Assembly (NCBI RefSeq): GCF_016919245.1
Contig: NZ_JAFEJA010000001.1
Coordinates: 3,320,001 to 3,384,000 of the forward strand
From: Streptomyces zhihengii
Lineage (GTDB): Bacteria > Actinomycetota > Actinomycetes > Streptomycetales > Streptomycetaceae
Direction of reading: 5' to 3'
Length of the DNA: 64,000 nt
A program made the translations under genes and the position numbers. A model generated the notes under the pieces. It searched no databases, had not been told where the DNA came from, and saw nothing but the letters and a program-made list of their open reading frames with translations. Shown here piece after piece: positions 48,404 to 58,114 of the stretch; the stretch's first letter is position 1, and each line of letters begins with the position of its first letter.

Positions 48404-50410
48404 TCAGGCCCCCTTTCCGGCGGGTGCGCGACGGTCCGTGGGCTGGGTGACGCGGTCGAGCATCAGGCCGAGGCAGACGATCGCGGCGCCCGCGACCAGT
48501 CCGGTCGCCAGGTCGCCCTGGGCGAGGCCGAAGACGACGTCGTAGCCCAGCGCGCCACCGCCCACCAGGCCGCCGATGACGACCACGGCGAGGACCAGGA
48601 CGACACCCTGGTTCACCGCGAGCAGCAGCGCGGGCCGGGCGAGGGGCAGTTGGACCTGGAGGAGCTGCTGGCGGCCGGTCGCGCCCAGCGAGCGCGCGGC
48701 CTCCACGGCGGACGGGTCCACGGCGGCCATGCCCTGCGCGGTGATGCGGACGACGGCGGGCAGCGCGTACACCACGGCGGCGGCGACCGCCGGCGCGCGG
48801 CCGACGCCGAAGAGCGCGACCACCGGGATCAGGTACACGAACTGCGGCATCGTCTGGAAGACGTCCAGCACCGGGCGCAGCGCGCGGTTCAGCCGGGCGC
48901 TGCGGGCGGCGGCGATGCCGGTGGCGAAGCCGGCGACCAGGGTGACGGCGACGGCGGCCAGCACCTGGGACAGCGTGTCGAGCGCGGGCTCCCACACGCC
49001 GAGGACACCGATCCCGGCCATCGCGAGGACGGCCGTCGCGGCCGTGCGCCAGGTGCCGATGAGCAGGGCGAGCGCGCCGACCAGGAGCAGCACGGCCCAC
49101 CAGGGCAGCCACGTCAGGCCGGAGCGCACCGGGTCCAGCACCCAGGTGGTGAAGTGGGCCGCCCAGTCGGAGGTGCCGCCGATGACGGGGACGCCGGTGT
49201 AGAGGTGGGCGGTCATCCAGTCGACGGCCCGGTTGACGGGCTCGGCGACGTCCAGCGTCCAGGCGTCGGGCCAGCCGAGCCGGCCGGTGAACCGGCCGGC
49301 CAGCGCGGCGGCGAGGGTGACGGCCGCGGCGATCGCCCAGCCGAGGCGGGCACCGCGGGCGGGGGCGTCGCCGAGGCGGGCGCCGGCGGCCGCGGTGACG
49401 CGGTCGAGGACGACGGCGAGCAGCACGATCGGGACGCCCGCGGCGAGCGCGGCACCGACGTCGACGGAGGCCAGCGCCTGGTAGACGCGGTCGCCGAGAC
49501 CGCCGGCCCCGATCACGGAGGCGATGACGGCCATGGAGAGCGCCATCATGATCGACTGGTTGAGGCCGAGCAGGAGTTCCTTGCGGGCGAGCGGCAGCCG
49601 GGCGGTCAGCAGCCGCTGCCGGGCGGTCGCGCCGAGCGAGGCGGCGGCCTCCATCACCCCGGCGTCCGCGCCGCGCAGACCGAGCGCGGTCAGCCGGGCC
49701 ATGGGCGGGGCCGCGTAGACGACGGTGGCGAGGACGGCGGCGGGCACGCCGATGCCGAAGACGAGGACGACCGGCAGCAGGTAGGCGAAGGCGGGGAGCA
49801 CCTGCATGGTGTCGAGGACGGGGCGCAGCACGCGGTGCATCCGGTCCGAGAGGCCGGCGGCGAGACCGAGGAGGCCGCCGAGCAGCACGGACGCGGCGAC
49901 GGCGACGGCCATCAGGGCCAGCGTCTGCATGGTGGGCACCCACATGCCGAGGAGCCCGCAGGCGGCGAACGCCGCGACGGAGCCGAGCGCGAGGCGGACA
50001 CCCGCGACGCGCCAGGCGATCACACCGGCGGCCGCGGTGACACCGGCCCAGCCGGCGGCGAGCAGCACCAGGTAGACCGCGCGCACCGAGAGCACGACGG
50101 CGTTGCTGACGTGGCCGAGGACGTAGAGGAAGAGGGGGTGGCTGTCCCGGTTGTCGATGATCCAGTCGCTGGTGTCGCCGAGCGGTCCGGAGAGGTCGAC
50201 GGCCATCCGGCCGGGCCAGGTGCCGCCGCCGAGGAGGACGGCGCCGAGGACGAGCAGCACGGCGGTCCCGGCGGCGATGAGCCGCGTGCGGTGCCGGGCG
50301 AGCGAGCGTCGCGCCGACCGGGAGGACGCCGCGGCCGCGGGGGACGTCGCGGCCGCGGCGTCGGGGGCGTCCCCGGTGGAGGTGCCGACGGGCGTGGCGG
50401 TGGCGGTCAC
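48404..50410 (-). CDS. Betaine ABC permease, two permease domains fused
   Basis: 668 residues from GTG 50410. Two ProW/OpuAB-type domains lie in one chain. The first has the EAA loop GVMEAAASLGATARQRLLTARLPLA, the second AVEAARSLGATGRQQLLQVQLPLA (both shown here in full pattern only by their EAAxSLGAT cores). About 16 helices in all. Most systems use two copies of a single domain, so this is a built-in dimer. The GTG overlaps the stop of the Pro/Arg-rich frame (GTGA). The frame stays open to 50776, so an N-terminal extension is possible but unlikely. Confidence 0.9.
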   Translation of the reverse strand: MTATATPVGTSTGDAPDAAAATSPAAAASSRSARRSLARHRTRLIAAGTAVLLVLGAVLLGGGTWPGRMAVDLSGPLGDTSDWIIDNRDSHPLFLYVLGHVSNAVVLSVRAVYLVLLAAGWAGVTAAAGVIAWRVAGVRLALGSVAAFAACGLLGMWVPTMQTLALMAVAVAASVLLGGLLGLAAGLSDRMHRVLRPVLDTMQVLPAFAYLLPVVLVFGIGVPAAVLATVVYAAPPMARLTALGLRGADAGVMEAAASLGATARQRLLTARLPLARKELLLGLNQSIMMALSMAVIASVIGAGGLGDRVYQALASVDVGAALAAGVPIVLLAVVLDRVTAAAGARLGDAPARGARLGWAIAAAVTLAAALAGRFTGRLGWPDAWTLDVAEPVNRAVDWMTAHLYTGVPVIGGTSDWAAHFTTWVLDPVRSGLTWLPWWAVLLLVGALALLIGTWRTAATAVLAMAGIGVLGVWEPALDTLSQVLAAVAVTLVAGFATGIAAARSARLNRALRPVLDVFQTMPQFVYLIPVVALFGVGRAPAVAAAVVYALPAVVRITAQGMAAVDPSAVEAARSLGATGRQQLLQVQLPLARPALLLAVNQGVVLVLAVVVIGGLVGGGALGYDVVFGLAQGDLATGLVAGAAIVCLGLMLDRVTQPTDRRAPAGKGA

Positions 50411-50742
50411 CGGCCCCACCGCCCGGGGGCGGGGGCGGTCGTGACCGGCCGGGGCGCGGGGAGGGCACTCACCGGCCGGGGCACGGGGAGGGCACTCACC
50501 GGCCGCGGCGCGGGGATGCGGGGTATCCGGGGGCCGCAGCCCGTCAGGCGCGGGGTGCGGGGGCCGAGGGTGCGGGCCGCCGTGGCCGAGCCGGGGCGGC
50601 GCGGCGCGGCGGAGGCGCGGTCGTGCGGGGTGCGGGGGCCCGGTATGCGGGGGGTGTCGTGCGGGGTGCGGGGCGTGCGCGGGTCGGAGGCGGGGCGGAG
50701 GGCGCGGGGGCCCGGCGGGGGCCAGGTGGTGTGGGAGTGCAT
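50407..50742 (-). CDS. Pro/Arg-rich reading frame inserted in the betaine operon
   Basis: 111 codons of low complexity ([20 protein letters not shown], then many RTP, GPRTP, APRPVSALP units). The ATG overlaps the ATPase stop (TGATG) and its TGA overlaps the permease GTG (GTGA). It therefore has the exact spacing of a translated, coupled cistron. The DNA consists of decayed GGGTGCGGGG-type repeats, with APRPVSALP occurring as near-tandem copies. Either a real disordered peptide or a repeat expansion that kept the frame open for coupling. No family known. Confidence 0.4.
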   Translation of the reverse strand: MHSHTTWPPPGPRALRPASDPRTPRTPHDTPRIPGPRTPHDRASAAPRRPGSATAARTLGPRTPRLTGCGPRIPRIPAPRPVSALPVPRPVSALPAPRPVTTAPAPGRWGR

Positions 50743-51842
50743 CAGGCCACCGCCTTCCGCGCCGGGGGCGTGACACCGGCGACCACGCCCAGCAGCCCCG
50801 CGTGGTCGACGACGCCCAGGCAGCGGCCGCCCTCGACGACGCGGGCGGACTCGCCGGTGCGGGCGACGGCCTCGATGGCCTCGTGGACGGTGGCGTCCGG
50901 CGCGAGGGCCGGGCCGGTCTCCGTCTCGGCGGCGGCCGCCGGGCGCATCGCGGCGCGCACGGTCATGACCTGCTCGCGCGGCACGTCCCGGACGAAGTCG
51001 CGGACGTAGTCGTCGGCCGGCGAGCCGACGATCTCCTCGGGGGTGCCGAGCTGCACGATCCGGCCGTCGCGCATCAGCGCGATCCGGTCGCCGAGGCGCA
51101 GCGCCTCGGCGAGGTCGTGGGTGATGAAGACCATGGTGCGGCCCTCCTCCCGGTGGAGGCGGACGACCTCCTCCTGCATGTCCCGCCGGATCAGCGGGTC
51201 GAGCGCGCTGAACGGCTCGTCGAACAGCAGCACCTCCGGGTCGACGGCGAGCGCGCGGGCGAGGCCGACGCGCTGCTGCTGGCCGCCGGAGAGCTGGCCT
51301 GGGCGCCGGTGCTCCAGGCCGGCGAGGCCGACCTTCTCCACGAACCCGGCCGCCCGCGTACGCCGTTCCGCGCGCCCGACGCCCTGGATCTCCAGGCCGT
51401 AGGCGATGTTGTCGAGGACGGAGCGGTGCGGCAGCAGGCCGAAGTGCTGGAAGACCATGGCGGCCCGGTGGCGGCGCAGGGCGCGCAGCCGGCCCGCGTC
51501 CATGGAGAGCACGTCCTCGCCGTCGATGGCGATCGCGCCCGAGGTGGGTTCGATCAGCCGGGTCAGACAGCGCACCAGCGTGGACTTGCCGGAGCCGGAC
51601 AGGCCCATGACGACGAAGACCTCGCCCTTGCGGACGTCGAAGGAGACGCCGCGCACGGCGGCGGTGCAGCCGGTGCGCTCGCGCAGCTCGGCGGCGTCGA
51701 GCGAGGCGAGTTCCGGGTCGGCGGGGACCCGGTCGGCCTTCGGGCCGAAGACCTTCCACAGGTCGCGCACGGCGAAGACGGGCGGCGCCGCCTCGGGGGT
51801 GTCGGGTGCGCCGGATGCGGCGGGTGCGGTGGCGGTACTCAT
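50742..51842 (-). CDS. Betaine ABC transporter ATPase with C-terminal CBS domain
   Basis: 366 residues. Walker [10 protein letters not shown] (80-88), Q loop [10 protein letters not shown], signature LSGGQQQR, Walker [12 protein letters not shown] and H loop ITHD. The long N-terminal insertion before the core ([18 protein letters not shown]) is typical of ProV/OpuAA. The tail ([35 protein letters not shown]) is one CBS-like unit that may sense ionic strength. The start overlaps betA by four bases (ATGA). Confidence 0.94.
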   Translation of the reverse strand: MSTATAPAASGAPDTPEAAPPVFAVRDLWKVFGPKADRVPADPELASLDAAELRERTGCTAAVRGVSFDVRKGEVFVVMGLSGSGKSTLVRCLTRLIEPTSGAIAIDGEDVLSMDAGRLRALRRHRAAMVFQHFGLLPHRSVLDNIAYGLEIQGVGRAERRTRAAGFVEKVGLAGLEHRRPGQLSGGQQQRVGLARALAVDPEVLLFDEPFSALDPLIRRDMQEEVVRLHREEGRTMVFITHDLAEALRLGDRIALMRDGRIVQLGTPEEIVGSPADDYVRDFVRDVPREQVMTVRAAMRPAAAAETETGPALAPDATVHEAIEAVARTGESARVVEGGRCLGVVDHAGLLGVVAGVTPPARKAVA

Positions 51843-53374
51843 CGGCTCGTGCCTCCCAGCAGGTCGGCGCACTTCTCGCCGACCATGAGGACGCCGATCA
51901 TCGGGTTCACGGCGGTCATGGTCGGGAAGACGGACGCGTCGGCGATCCGGATGTTCTGCAGGCCCCTGATCCTCAGGTCGGGGGCGACGACGGCGAGTTC
52001 GTCGTCGGCCGCGCCCATCCGGCAGGTGCCGGCGGGGTGGTAGACGGTGTGCGCGACCTGGCGGGCGTAGGCGCTCAGCTCCTCGTCGGAGGTGATCTCC
52101 GGGCCCGGGCAGACCTCCCGCTTCAGCCAGCCGGCCAGCGGCTCGGTGGCGGCGATCTCGCGGGCGACGCGGATGCCGTCGACCAGGGTCCGGCCGTCGT
52201 AGTCGTCCTCGTCGGTGAAGTACCGGAAGTCCAGGGCGGGCTTGACCGCGGGGTCGGCGCTCGTCAGGTAGAGCCGGCCGCGGCTGCGGGGCTTCGGGAT
52301 GTTCGGCGTCATCGACACGCCGTGCGCGGGGCGTTCGTAGCCGATCCGCTCCGGATTGTCGGTGAACGGGATCTGGTAGAAGTGGAACATCAGGTCCGGC
52401 CCGGCGGACGCGGGGTCGCGGCGGACGAAGAGCCCCGCGTCGGAGTCCATCGCGGAGTTCTCCGGGATGGGGCCGTGGGTCTCCCAGACGATCACCGACT
52501 CGGGGTGGTCGAGCAGGTTCTCGCCGACGCCCGGCAGGTCGTGGACGACCGGGATGCCGAGCTTCTCCAGGTCGGCACAGGGCCCGATGCCGGAGTGCAG
52601 CAGCAGCCGCGGGGTGTCCACCGCGCCCGCGCACACCAGCACTTCGCGCCGGGCGCGCACGACGTGCTCCGCGCCGTCGGCGGTGCGGATGTGCACGCCG
52701 GTGGCCCGGGTGCCCTCCAGCTCCAGCCGGAACGCCCAGGTCTCCAGGGCGATGTGGAGGTTGGGCCGGTCCAGGAACGGGTGCAGATAGGCGACCGAGG
52801 CGGAGGAGCGCTTGTTGTCCTCCGGGTGGTACGCCAGGTCGAAGAAGCCGGTGCCCTCGTGGAAGGGCGCCCGGTTGAAGCCCTCGACGCGCGGCACCGA
52901 CAGGGCCGCCTGCGCGGCGTCGACGAAGTCGCGGGCGATGGCGTTCCGGTCGGCCTCGTCGACGGGGACGATGTTGTTGCGCAGCCGGCCGAAGTACGGG
53001 TCCATCGCGGCGGCGTCCCAGCCCTCGGCGCCCGCCTCGGCCCACTCGTCCCAGTCGGACGGCAGCGGCTTGAAGGCGATCAGGGTGTTGTGGGACGAGC
53101 AGCCGCCGAGCACCCGGGCGCGGCTGTGGCGGATGTGCGAGTTGCCGCGCGGCTGCTCGGTCGTCGGGTAGTCGTAGTCCAGCTCGCCGCCGAGCAGGCC
53201 CATCCAGCGGCGCAGGGTGAGCACGTCGTCGCGGCCGACGTCGCTGGGGCCGCCCTCGATGACGGCGACGGTGACGTCCGGGTCCTCGGTCAGCCGGGAG
53301 GCGATCACCGATCCGGCGGTGCCGCCGCCGACGACGACGTAGTCGTAGACCTGGTTCTCGTGGTTCTCGGTCAT
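51839..53374 (-). CDS. betA: Choline dehydrogenase (GMC oxidoreductase)
   Basis: 511 residues. N-terminal FAD fold [19 protein letters not shown] signature [13 protein letters not shown], second signature [15 protein letters not shown], and the active-site His in [11 protein letters not shown] near the C-terminus. It oxidises choline to betaine aldehyde; by context with betB and the betaine transporter this role is very likely. It lies 17 bases after betB. Confidence 0.93.
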   Translation of the reverse strand: MTENHENQVYDYVVVGGGTAGSVIASRLTEDPDVTVAVIEGGPSDVGRDDVLTLRRWMGLLGGELDYDYPTTEQPRGNSHIRHSRARVLGGCSSHNTLIAFKPLPSDWDEWAEAGAEGWDAAAMDPYFGRLRNNIVPVDEADRNAIARDFVDAAQAALSVPRVEGFNRAPFHEGTGFFDLAYHPEDNKRSSASVAYLHPFLDRPNLHIALETWAFRLELEGTRATGVHIRTADGAEHVVRARREVLVCAGAVDTPRLLLHSGIGPCADLEKLGIPVVHDLPGVGENLLDHPESVIVWETHGPIPENSAMDSDAGLFVRRDPASAGPDLMFHFYQIPFTDNPERIGYERPAHGVSMTPNIPKPRSRGRLYLTSADPAVKPALDFRYFTDEDDYDGRTLVDGIRVAREIAATEPLAGWLKREVCPGPEITSDEELSAYARQVAHTVYHPAGTCRMGAADDELAVVAPDLRIRGLQNIRIADASVFPTMTAVNPMIGVLMVGEKCADLLGGTSR

Positions 53375-53391
53375 GGGTCCGTCCCCCGTGC

Positions 53392-54879
53392 TCAGCCCGC
53401 GAACCAGCGCACGGGGCGCGGGGCGAGGTTCTCGTAGACGTGCTTGGACTCGCGGTACTCGGCGAGGCCCGTCGGCCCGAGCTCGCGGCCGGTGCCGGAC
53501 TTGCCGAAGCCGCCCCACTCCGCCTGCGGCAGATAGGGGTGGAAGTCGTTGATCCAGACCGTGCCGTGGCGCAGCCGGGCGGCGACCCGCCGGGCGCGGG
53601 CGGTGTCGGCGCTCCACACGCCGCCGGCCAGGCCGTACTCGGTGTCGTTGGCGAGGGCGACGGCCTCGTCCTCGGTGGTGAAGGTCTCCACGGTGAGGAC
53701 CGGGCCGAACACCTCCTCGCGGATCACGCGCATGTCGCGGTGGCAGTGGTCGAGCACGGTGGGCCGGTAGAAGAAGCCGGGCCCCTCGGGCTTCTCGCCG
53801 CCGGCGCGGAGCACGGCGCCCTCCCTCAGCGCGGAGGCGACGAAGTCCTCGGTCTTCGCGAGCTGGGCGGCGGAGACGAGGGGGCCGCACTCGACGCCCT
53901 CGTCGGTGCCCCGGCCGAGGCGTATCCGCTCGGCGCGGCGGGCGAGTTCGGTGACGAAGCGCTCGCGCACCGACTCCTCGACGATCAGCCGGGAGCCGGC
54001 CGAGCAGACCTGGCCGCTGTGGATGAAGGCGGCGTTGAGCGCCTGGTCGACGGCGGTGTCGAAGCCCTCGTCGGTGGCGCAGGCGTCGGCGAAGACGACG
54101 TTCGGGTTCTTGCCGCCGAGCTCCAGGGCGACCTTCTTCACGCCCTCGGCCGCCGCCTTGGCCACCTTGACCCCGCTGACGAGGCCGCCGGTGAAGGAGA
54201 CCAGGTCGACGTCCGGGTGCTCGGCGAGGCGGGCGCCCACGGTGGCTCCGGGGCCGGTGACGATGTTGGCGGCGCCGAGCGGCAGCCCGGCCTCCATCAG
54301 CAGCTCGACGAGCACGACCGTGGTCAGCGGGGTGATCTCGCTGGGCTTGACGACGAAGGTGTTGCCCGCGGCGAGGGCGGGCGCGATCTTCCAGCTCGCC
54401 TGGAGCAGCGGGTAGTTCCACGGCGTGATCAGCGCGCAGACGCCGACCGGCTCGTGCACGACGACGCTGTGGATGTCGTCCGACCCGGCGTCGACGACCC
54501 GGCCGCCGCTCTCCGCCGCCAGCAGGTCGGCGAAGTAGAGGAAGGCGTCGCGCACGCAGTCGACGTCGACGCGGCCCTCCTCCAGCGTCTTGCCCGCGTC
54601 CCGGCTCTCCAGGGCGCCGATCCGCTCCCGGTCCCGCTCCAGCAGCCCGGCGACCCGGCGCAGCAGCGCCGCGCGGTCGGCGGCCGGCGTACGGGGCCAG
54701 GACCCGTCGTCGAAGGCCGCCCGGGCGGCGGCGACGGCGTCGTCGGTGTCCGCGACGTCGCCCTCCGACACGACCGCGAACACGTTCGCGTCGACGGGGT
54801 CGATGATCTCGCGGGTGGCGCCGGAGACGGCCGCTCGCCACTCTCCGCCCACATGGATGGTCTGTTGTGCTGCCGACAC
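53392..54879 (-). CDS. betB: Betaine aldehyde dehydrogenase
   Basis: 495 residues. NAD-binding [20 protein letters not shown], catalytic Glu253 in LELGGKNP and Cys292 in [10 protein letters not shown] are all present. The loop SFTGGLVSG replaces the usual SFTGSTxxG. First gene of the operon that converts choline to glycine betaine and imports quaternary amines. GTG 54879 with a weak GAAAGG site 11 bases upstream. No BetI-type regulator is adjacent. Confidence 0.94.
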   Translation of the reverse strand: MSAAQQTIHVGGEWRAAVSGATREIIDPVDANVFAVVSEGDVADTDDAVAAARAAFDDGSWPRTPAADRAALLRRVAGLLERDRERIGALESRDAGKTLEEGRVDVDCVRDAFLYFADLLAAESGGRVVDAGSDDIHSVVVHEPVGVCALITPWNYPLLQASWKIAPALAAGNTFVVKPSEITPLTTVVLVELLMEAGLPLGAANIVTGPGATVGARLAEHPDVDLVSFTGGLVSGVKVAKAAAEGVKKVALELGGKNPNVVFADACATDEGFDTAVDQALNAAFIHSGQVCSAGSRLIVEESVRERFVTELARRAERIRLGRGTDEGVECGPLVSAAQLAKTEDFVASALREGAVLRAGGEKPEGPGFFYRPTVLDHCHRDMRVIREEVFGPVLTVETFTTEDEAVALANDTEYGLAGGVWSADTARARRVAARLRHGTVWINDFHPYLPQAEWGGFGKSGTGRELGPTGLAEYRESKHVYENLAPRPVRWFAG

Positions 54880-55026
54880 GTCGCGTTGTGGCCTTTCGTT
54901 CCCGGTACTTCCCCCTGCCGGTCGCCCCGGCGATCGGGCCGCCTGCCCCCGCCCCGCCGATCCATGCGTATCGCTTCACGGATAGTGGGCCGCTTCACAC
55001 CGCGCGTGAGACGGGGGTCACGCCCC

Positions 55027-55136
55027 GGCGGGCGGCTTCCGCCCGTCCGGCGGAGCCGGGGTGGCGGGCGGCTTCAGCCCGTCCGGCGCGGTGCCCGGCG
55101 GAGCCGGGGTGGCGGGCGGCTTCAGCCCGTCCGGCG
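55027..55136. repeat. Three copies of a 26-base unit
   Basis: GGCGGGCGGCTTCAGCCCGT plus CCGGCG recurs at 55027, 55063 and 55111 with an intervening GAGCCGGGGTG. The third copy runs into the first MITE-like element. The unit contains the terminal motif of those elements, so it looks like nested partial copies. Confidence 0.75.
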
Positions 55137-55263
55137 ATTGAGGACACGGCCGCAGGCCGTGCCACGACCACCGGGCCCGCGCCCGGAGCGCTGCGTTCCC
55201 GACCGCGGCCCGGTGGCCGCGGCACCACGCTGCGCGCGGTGTCCTCAAACGCCGGACGGGCTG
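55123..55263. repeat. MITE/REP-like element, copy A
   Basis: 141 bases bounded by 25-base terminal inverted repeats with one mismatch. They begin CAGCCCGTCCGGCGATTGAG and end in the complement. The inner part is also largely self-complementary (ACGGCCGCAGGCCGT, CCGCGGCCCGGTGGCCGCGG). Non-coding. Similar CAGCCCGTCCGGCG...GTCCTC sequences are, from memory, frequent between genes in Streptomyces. Confidence 0.8.
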
Positions 55264-55326
55264 AAAGGGCAAGCGCCCCGGGACCGGAGCCTCAACCGCC
55301 GACGGGCCCCGAAGGGCCGGCAACCT

Positions 55327-55466
55327 CAGCCCGTCCGGCGATTGAGGACACGGCCGCAGGCCGTACCCCGACCACCGGGCCGCGCCCGGAGCGCCGCGTT
55401 CCCGACCGCGGCCCGGTGGCCGCGGCACCACGCTGCGCGCGGTGTCCTCGAACGCCGGACGGGCTG
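55327..55466. repeat. MITE/REP-like element, copy B
   Basis: 140 bases, nearly identical to copy A in the same orientation (few substitutions, one base shorter), with the same terminal inverted repeats. The 63-base spacer between copies holds degenerate pieces of the terminal motif (55284-55310). Confidence 0.8.
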
Positions 55467-55507
55467 GAAAGGCAGCCCCACGCCAAGCGCCCCGCAGGGA
55501 AAAGGCG

Positions 55508-55537
55508 TTGTTCCGCCGGAGCGGGCGCCGCTAGCGT
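55508..55537 (+). promoter_or_regulatory. Promoter of the tRNA-like element and 805-residue protein
   Basis: -35 TTGTTC (55508-55513), 18-base spacer, -10 TAGCGT (55532-55537). The expected start at about 55544-55546 coincides with the 5' end of the cloverleaf. Confidence 0.6.
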
Positions 55538-55545
55538 CAGCGCAT

Positions 55546-55619
55546 CGACGTGTAGCTCAGTCAGCCAGAGCGCCGGGCTTCGGACCCGGAGGGCGCGGGG
55601 GCGGAACCCGCCACGTCGG
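55546..55619 (+). tRNA. tRNA-Arg(UCG)-like cloverleaf with aberrant T and D loops
   Basis: All four stems pair perfectly. Acceptor CGACGTG/CACGTCG (55546-55552, 55612-55618), D stem GCTC/GAGC, anticodon stem CCGGG/CCCGG and T stem GCGGG/CCCGC. The anticodon loop CTTCGGA (55578-55584) gives UCG, reading Arg CGA. The T loop is GGCGGAA instead of TTCRANY, and the D loop AGTCAGCCA lacks G18. The elbow contact is therefore abnormal. G55619 would be the discriminator; CCA is not encoded. The next bases are CTT and then the ATG of the following gene. It is either a decayed tRNA, a non-canonical tRNA, or a tRNA-mimicking mRNA leader. Confidence 0.6.
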
Positions 55620-55622
55620 CTT

Positions 55623-58040
55623 ATGGACGAGAACGCTGAGCAGCAGCATCCGACCGCGTCGCCCTCCTACGCCCGCGCCGAGCTGGCGCGGGCCTTCACC
55701 ACCTCGGTGACCCACGGGGATCCGGCCACCCGTGAGCGCGCCACGGCGCGCGTCGCGCGGTGGCGGGCCGTCCTCGCGGGCATGGCGGACGGGCGGCTGC
55801 GCATCGGATCGCGCACCCCGGTCGCCGGGCTTCCCGCCTGGGTCACCCCCGAGGTCGTCCGCGGCGGCTTCGCCACCGGGCAGCCCGCCGCCGGCGGTCC
55901 GCTGCTCCCCCACGAGACGGCCGCCGCCGAGCGGGCCGGTGTCCCCGGGGACCGGCGGGCGCTCTTCGCCCACTTCCTGACCGAGCCCGGCCTCACCGAG
56001 CTGTGGGAGCTGCTGGACAGCGGCCGCTACGAGGTCGCCCTCCCCGAGGAGGCCGCGCTGCTGACGGTGGCGTGGCTGGTCCGGGCCGGGGAGACGGACG
56101 CCGCGCTGGAGCTGGTGAAGACCTTGGAGCCGTTCGCCGGACGGCTGCGCATGCTGCCGCGCCCCTCGGACGTCTCCCCGCCCGGCCCCGGCGCGCTCCA
56201 CCGCAGGACCGCCGACGACGCCGGCTGGTCGCTGGCCCTGCGCGGCCCGAACGGCAGGGTCGAGGCCCAGCGCGAGTCGCTGGCGGTCTGGCTGCCGTTC
56301 GCCGACGAGCTGCTGTCGCACTGGCTGGAGGTACGGGAGCCCGACGGCACCTCCCGGAACGCCCCGGACCAGGGCCGCACACCCGCCCCGCACGCCCCCG
56401 CCGCGCACGCTCCCGCCCCGCACGCCCCCGCCGCGTACGACGCGGACTGGCTGGCGCGCGGCGACGCGCTGCTGCGCCGCTACCGCCGCCTGGCCGAGGA
56501 GCACACCCGGTGCGCCAAGCACCGCCGCCCCCGGGAGAACGCGGCGATCCTGCGGGCCGCGCTGGAGGACGTCGTGGCGGGCCGCCGGCCCGCCGCCCGG
56601 CTGGAGGGGCTGCTGCGGCACGCGGTGGCGTCGATGGTGCGCAAGCGCGGCGTCCCCGGTTCGGCGCGGCACGCGGCGCTCCGCGGTGAGCAGGCCCGCC
56701 AGGCCGCGCTGCCCGCGCACCACCTGCTGGCGCAGCTCGTGGTGGTCCGGCTGTCCGGGCTTCCGCAGGGCGTCGGCATCGCCGACACGGCCCCGCTGCT
56801 CGCCCCGGTGAGCGCGCGGGAGGCCGAGGAGAGCGGACTGCCGGCCGGTACGGAGATGCCGCCGTCGGTGCGCGCCACCGTGGAGTCGGCGCTGAGCGCG
56901 CCGCTCGCCGTGCTGGTGGAGCGGGGTGTGGTGCCGTCCGCCGAGGTGCTGGCGGAGCTCGTGCCGCAGCTCGTCGCGGCCACCACCGCCGACGCCTACC
57001 GGGACGGGGCGCTGCGCACCCTGATGGCGTCCGTGTACCGGGCGTTCCGCAACCGGCGTTCGCTGCTGCTGCTCCACCTGGCGAGCCAGGTGCGTGTCGA
57101 GGAGCTGCCCTGGGTGCGCGCCGTGGCCGGGCACCGCGGCGGCGACGAGGCCGTGGCGGACGCCGCCCGCGCCGCCCTGCGCGAGCTGGGCACGCTCGCG
57201 GTGCAGGCGTTCCCGGGGACGCTGCTGCCGAATCCGCTGGTGCGGGAGATGTCGGTGCTCGCGCGCGAGGCCGATCTCGGCGTGCCGTTCACGGAGGAGC
57301 TGGCCGCGGACATCTTCATGGGCGAGTTCGGGCCCAAGTTCCTCGTCGCGGCACGGGTCGCGGCGGAACTGCTGCGCGGGACGCTCTACGAGCGCTACTA
57401 CGGCGTCGACTACGCCGCCGTGCGCAACCTGGCGATCACCGAGGCGGGGCGCGCGGCGGGCCGTTCGCGCCCCGCGCGCACCTCGCCCGAGTTCGGGCGG
57501 TTGTGCGCCGAGCGGGCGGCGGCCGAGCGGACCGGCGGCGGCCGGGGCGGGTCCGTGGCGGCCAACGGCACGGTGATCGAGCAGGCGCAGATCCTGACCA
57601 CCCACAATCTGGCGACGCTCGTGGGCCGGGTCGGCATCACGCCCGAGCCGGGCCACGACGCCCTCGCCGCGCGCTGCTTCCACACCGTGTGCCGGCTCGC
57701 CGCACGGGTGCACGGCGAGCGGCGTCCGCTCGCGACCATCAAGGACGCGGCGTACGCGTGGCGGCAGATGGTGTTCCACCTGTCGCTGTGCGCGGACGAC
57801 CGCCGCGCCGCCGTACTGGTCGCGCTCGACGGACAGGCGGCCCGGTACCCGGAGCACGTCGCGGCGCGGCTGGCGCCCGCCCTGGCCGGACTGCGGCTGA
57901 CCGCCGCCGGGGGCGCCTTCGGGCCCGACGGCACCGCGGACGGCGGCCGGGCGCGGCGGCTGGTCGGCTGGTCGACGGGGTGGCACTGGATGCGCGACGA
58001 ACGTCCGTCGGACACCGCCCGGGCCGCCTCGCGCACCTGA
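55623..58040 (+). CDS. 805-residue protein of unknown function behind a tRNA-like element
   Basis: ATG 55623 is the first in-frame start after the cloverleaf, and no ribosome-binding site lies within 15 bases. The protein is soluble and mainly helical. The N-terminus is MDENAEQQHPTASPSYARAE. Strongly patterned blocks include LPAWVTPEVVRGGFATGQPA, CAKHRRPRENAAILRAALED, SLLLLHLASQVRVEELPWVR, FPGTLLPNPLVREM, EELAADIFMGEFGPKF, and VIEQAQILTTHNLATLVGRV followed by KDAAYAWRQMVFHLSLC. A short APHAP/AAHAP repeat sits near residue 262. I recall similar uncharacterised proteins in other streptomycetes. The conserved block near the end suggests a binding or catalytic domain. No fold was assigned. Confidence 0.85.
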   Translation: MDENAEQQHPTASPSYARAELARAFTTSVTHGDPATRERATARVARWRAVLAGMADGRLRIGSRTPVAGLPAWVTPEVVRGGFATGQPAAGGPLLPHETAAAERAGVPGDRRALFAHFLTEPGLTELWELLDSGRYEVALPEEAALLTVAWLVRAGETDAALELVKTLEPFAGRLRMLPRPSDVSPPGPGALHRRTADDAGWSLALRGPNGRVEAQRESLAVWLPFADELLSHWLEVREPDGTSRNAPDQGRTPAPHAPAAHAPAPHAPAAYDADWLARGDALLRRYRRLAEEHTRCAKHRRPRENAAILRAALEDVVAGRRPAARLEGLLRHAVASMVRKRGVPGSARHAALRGEQARQAALPAHHLLAQLVVVRLSGLPQGVGIADTAPLLAPVSAREAEESGLPAGTEMPPSVRATVESALSAPLAVLVERGVVPSAEVLAELVPQLVAATTADAYRDGALRTLMASVYRAFRNRRSLLLLHLASQVRVEELPWVRAVAGHRGGDEAVADAARAALRELGTLAVQAFPGTLLPNPLVREMSVLAREADLGVPFTEELAADIFMGEFGPKFLVAARVAAELLRGTLYERYYGVDYAAVRNLAITEAGRAAGRSRPARTSPEFGRLCAERAAAERTGGGRGGSVAANGTVIEQAQILTTHNLATLVGRVGITPEPGHDALAARCFHTVCRLAARVHGERRPLATIKDAAYAWRQMVFHLSLCADDRRAAVLVALDGQAARYPEHVAARLAPALAGLRLTAAGGAFGPDGTADGGRARRLVGWSTGWHWMRDERPSDTARAASRT

Positions 58041-58114
58041 CGCCGTCCCGGCCGTCCCGCCCCGGTCCGGACGGCCGGAAGGAGCTCTCGGCCGCAGGCC
58101 CTAGAGTCGCGGGC

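Noticed and set aside
48239..50773. Long plus-strand reading frame of 844 codons opposite the permease
   Set aside because: Gly/Asp/Arg-rich antisense of a clear membrane protein; GC bias keeps it open.
55015..55466. CRISPR array
   Set aside because: The repeats are palindromic, of uneven spacing and lack spacers of constant size; no cas genes.
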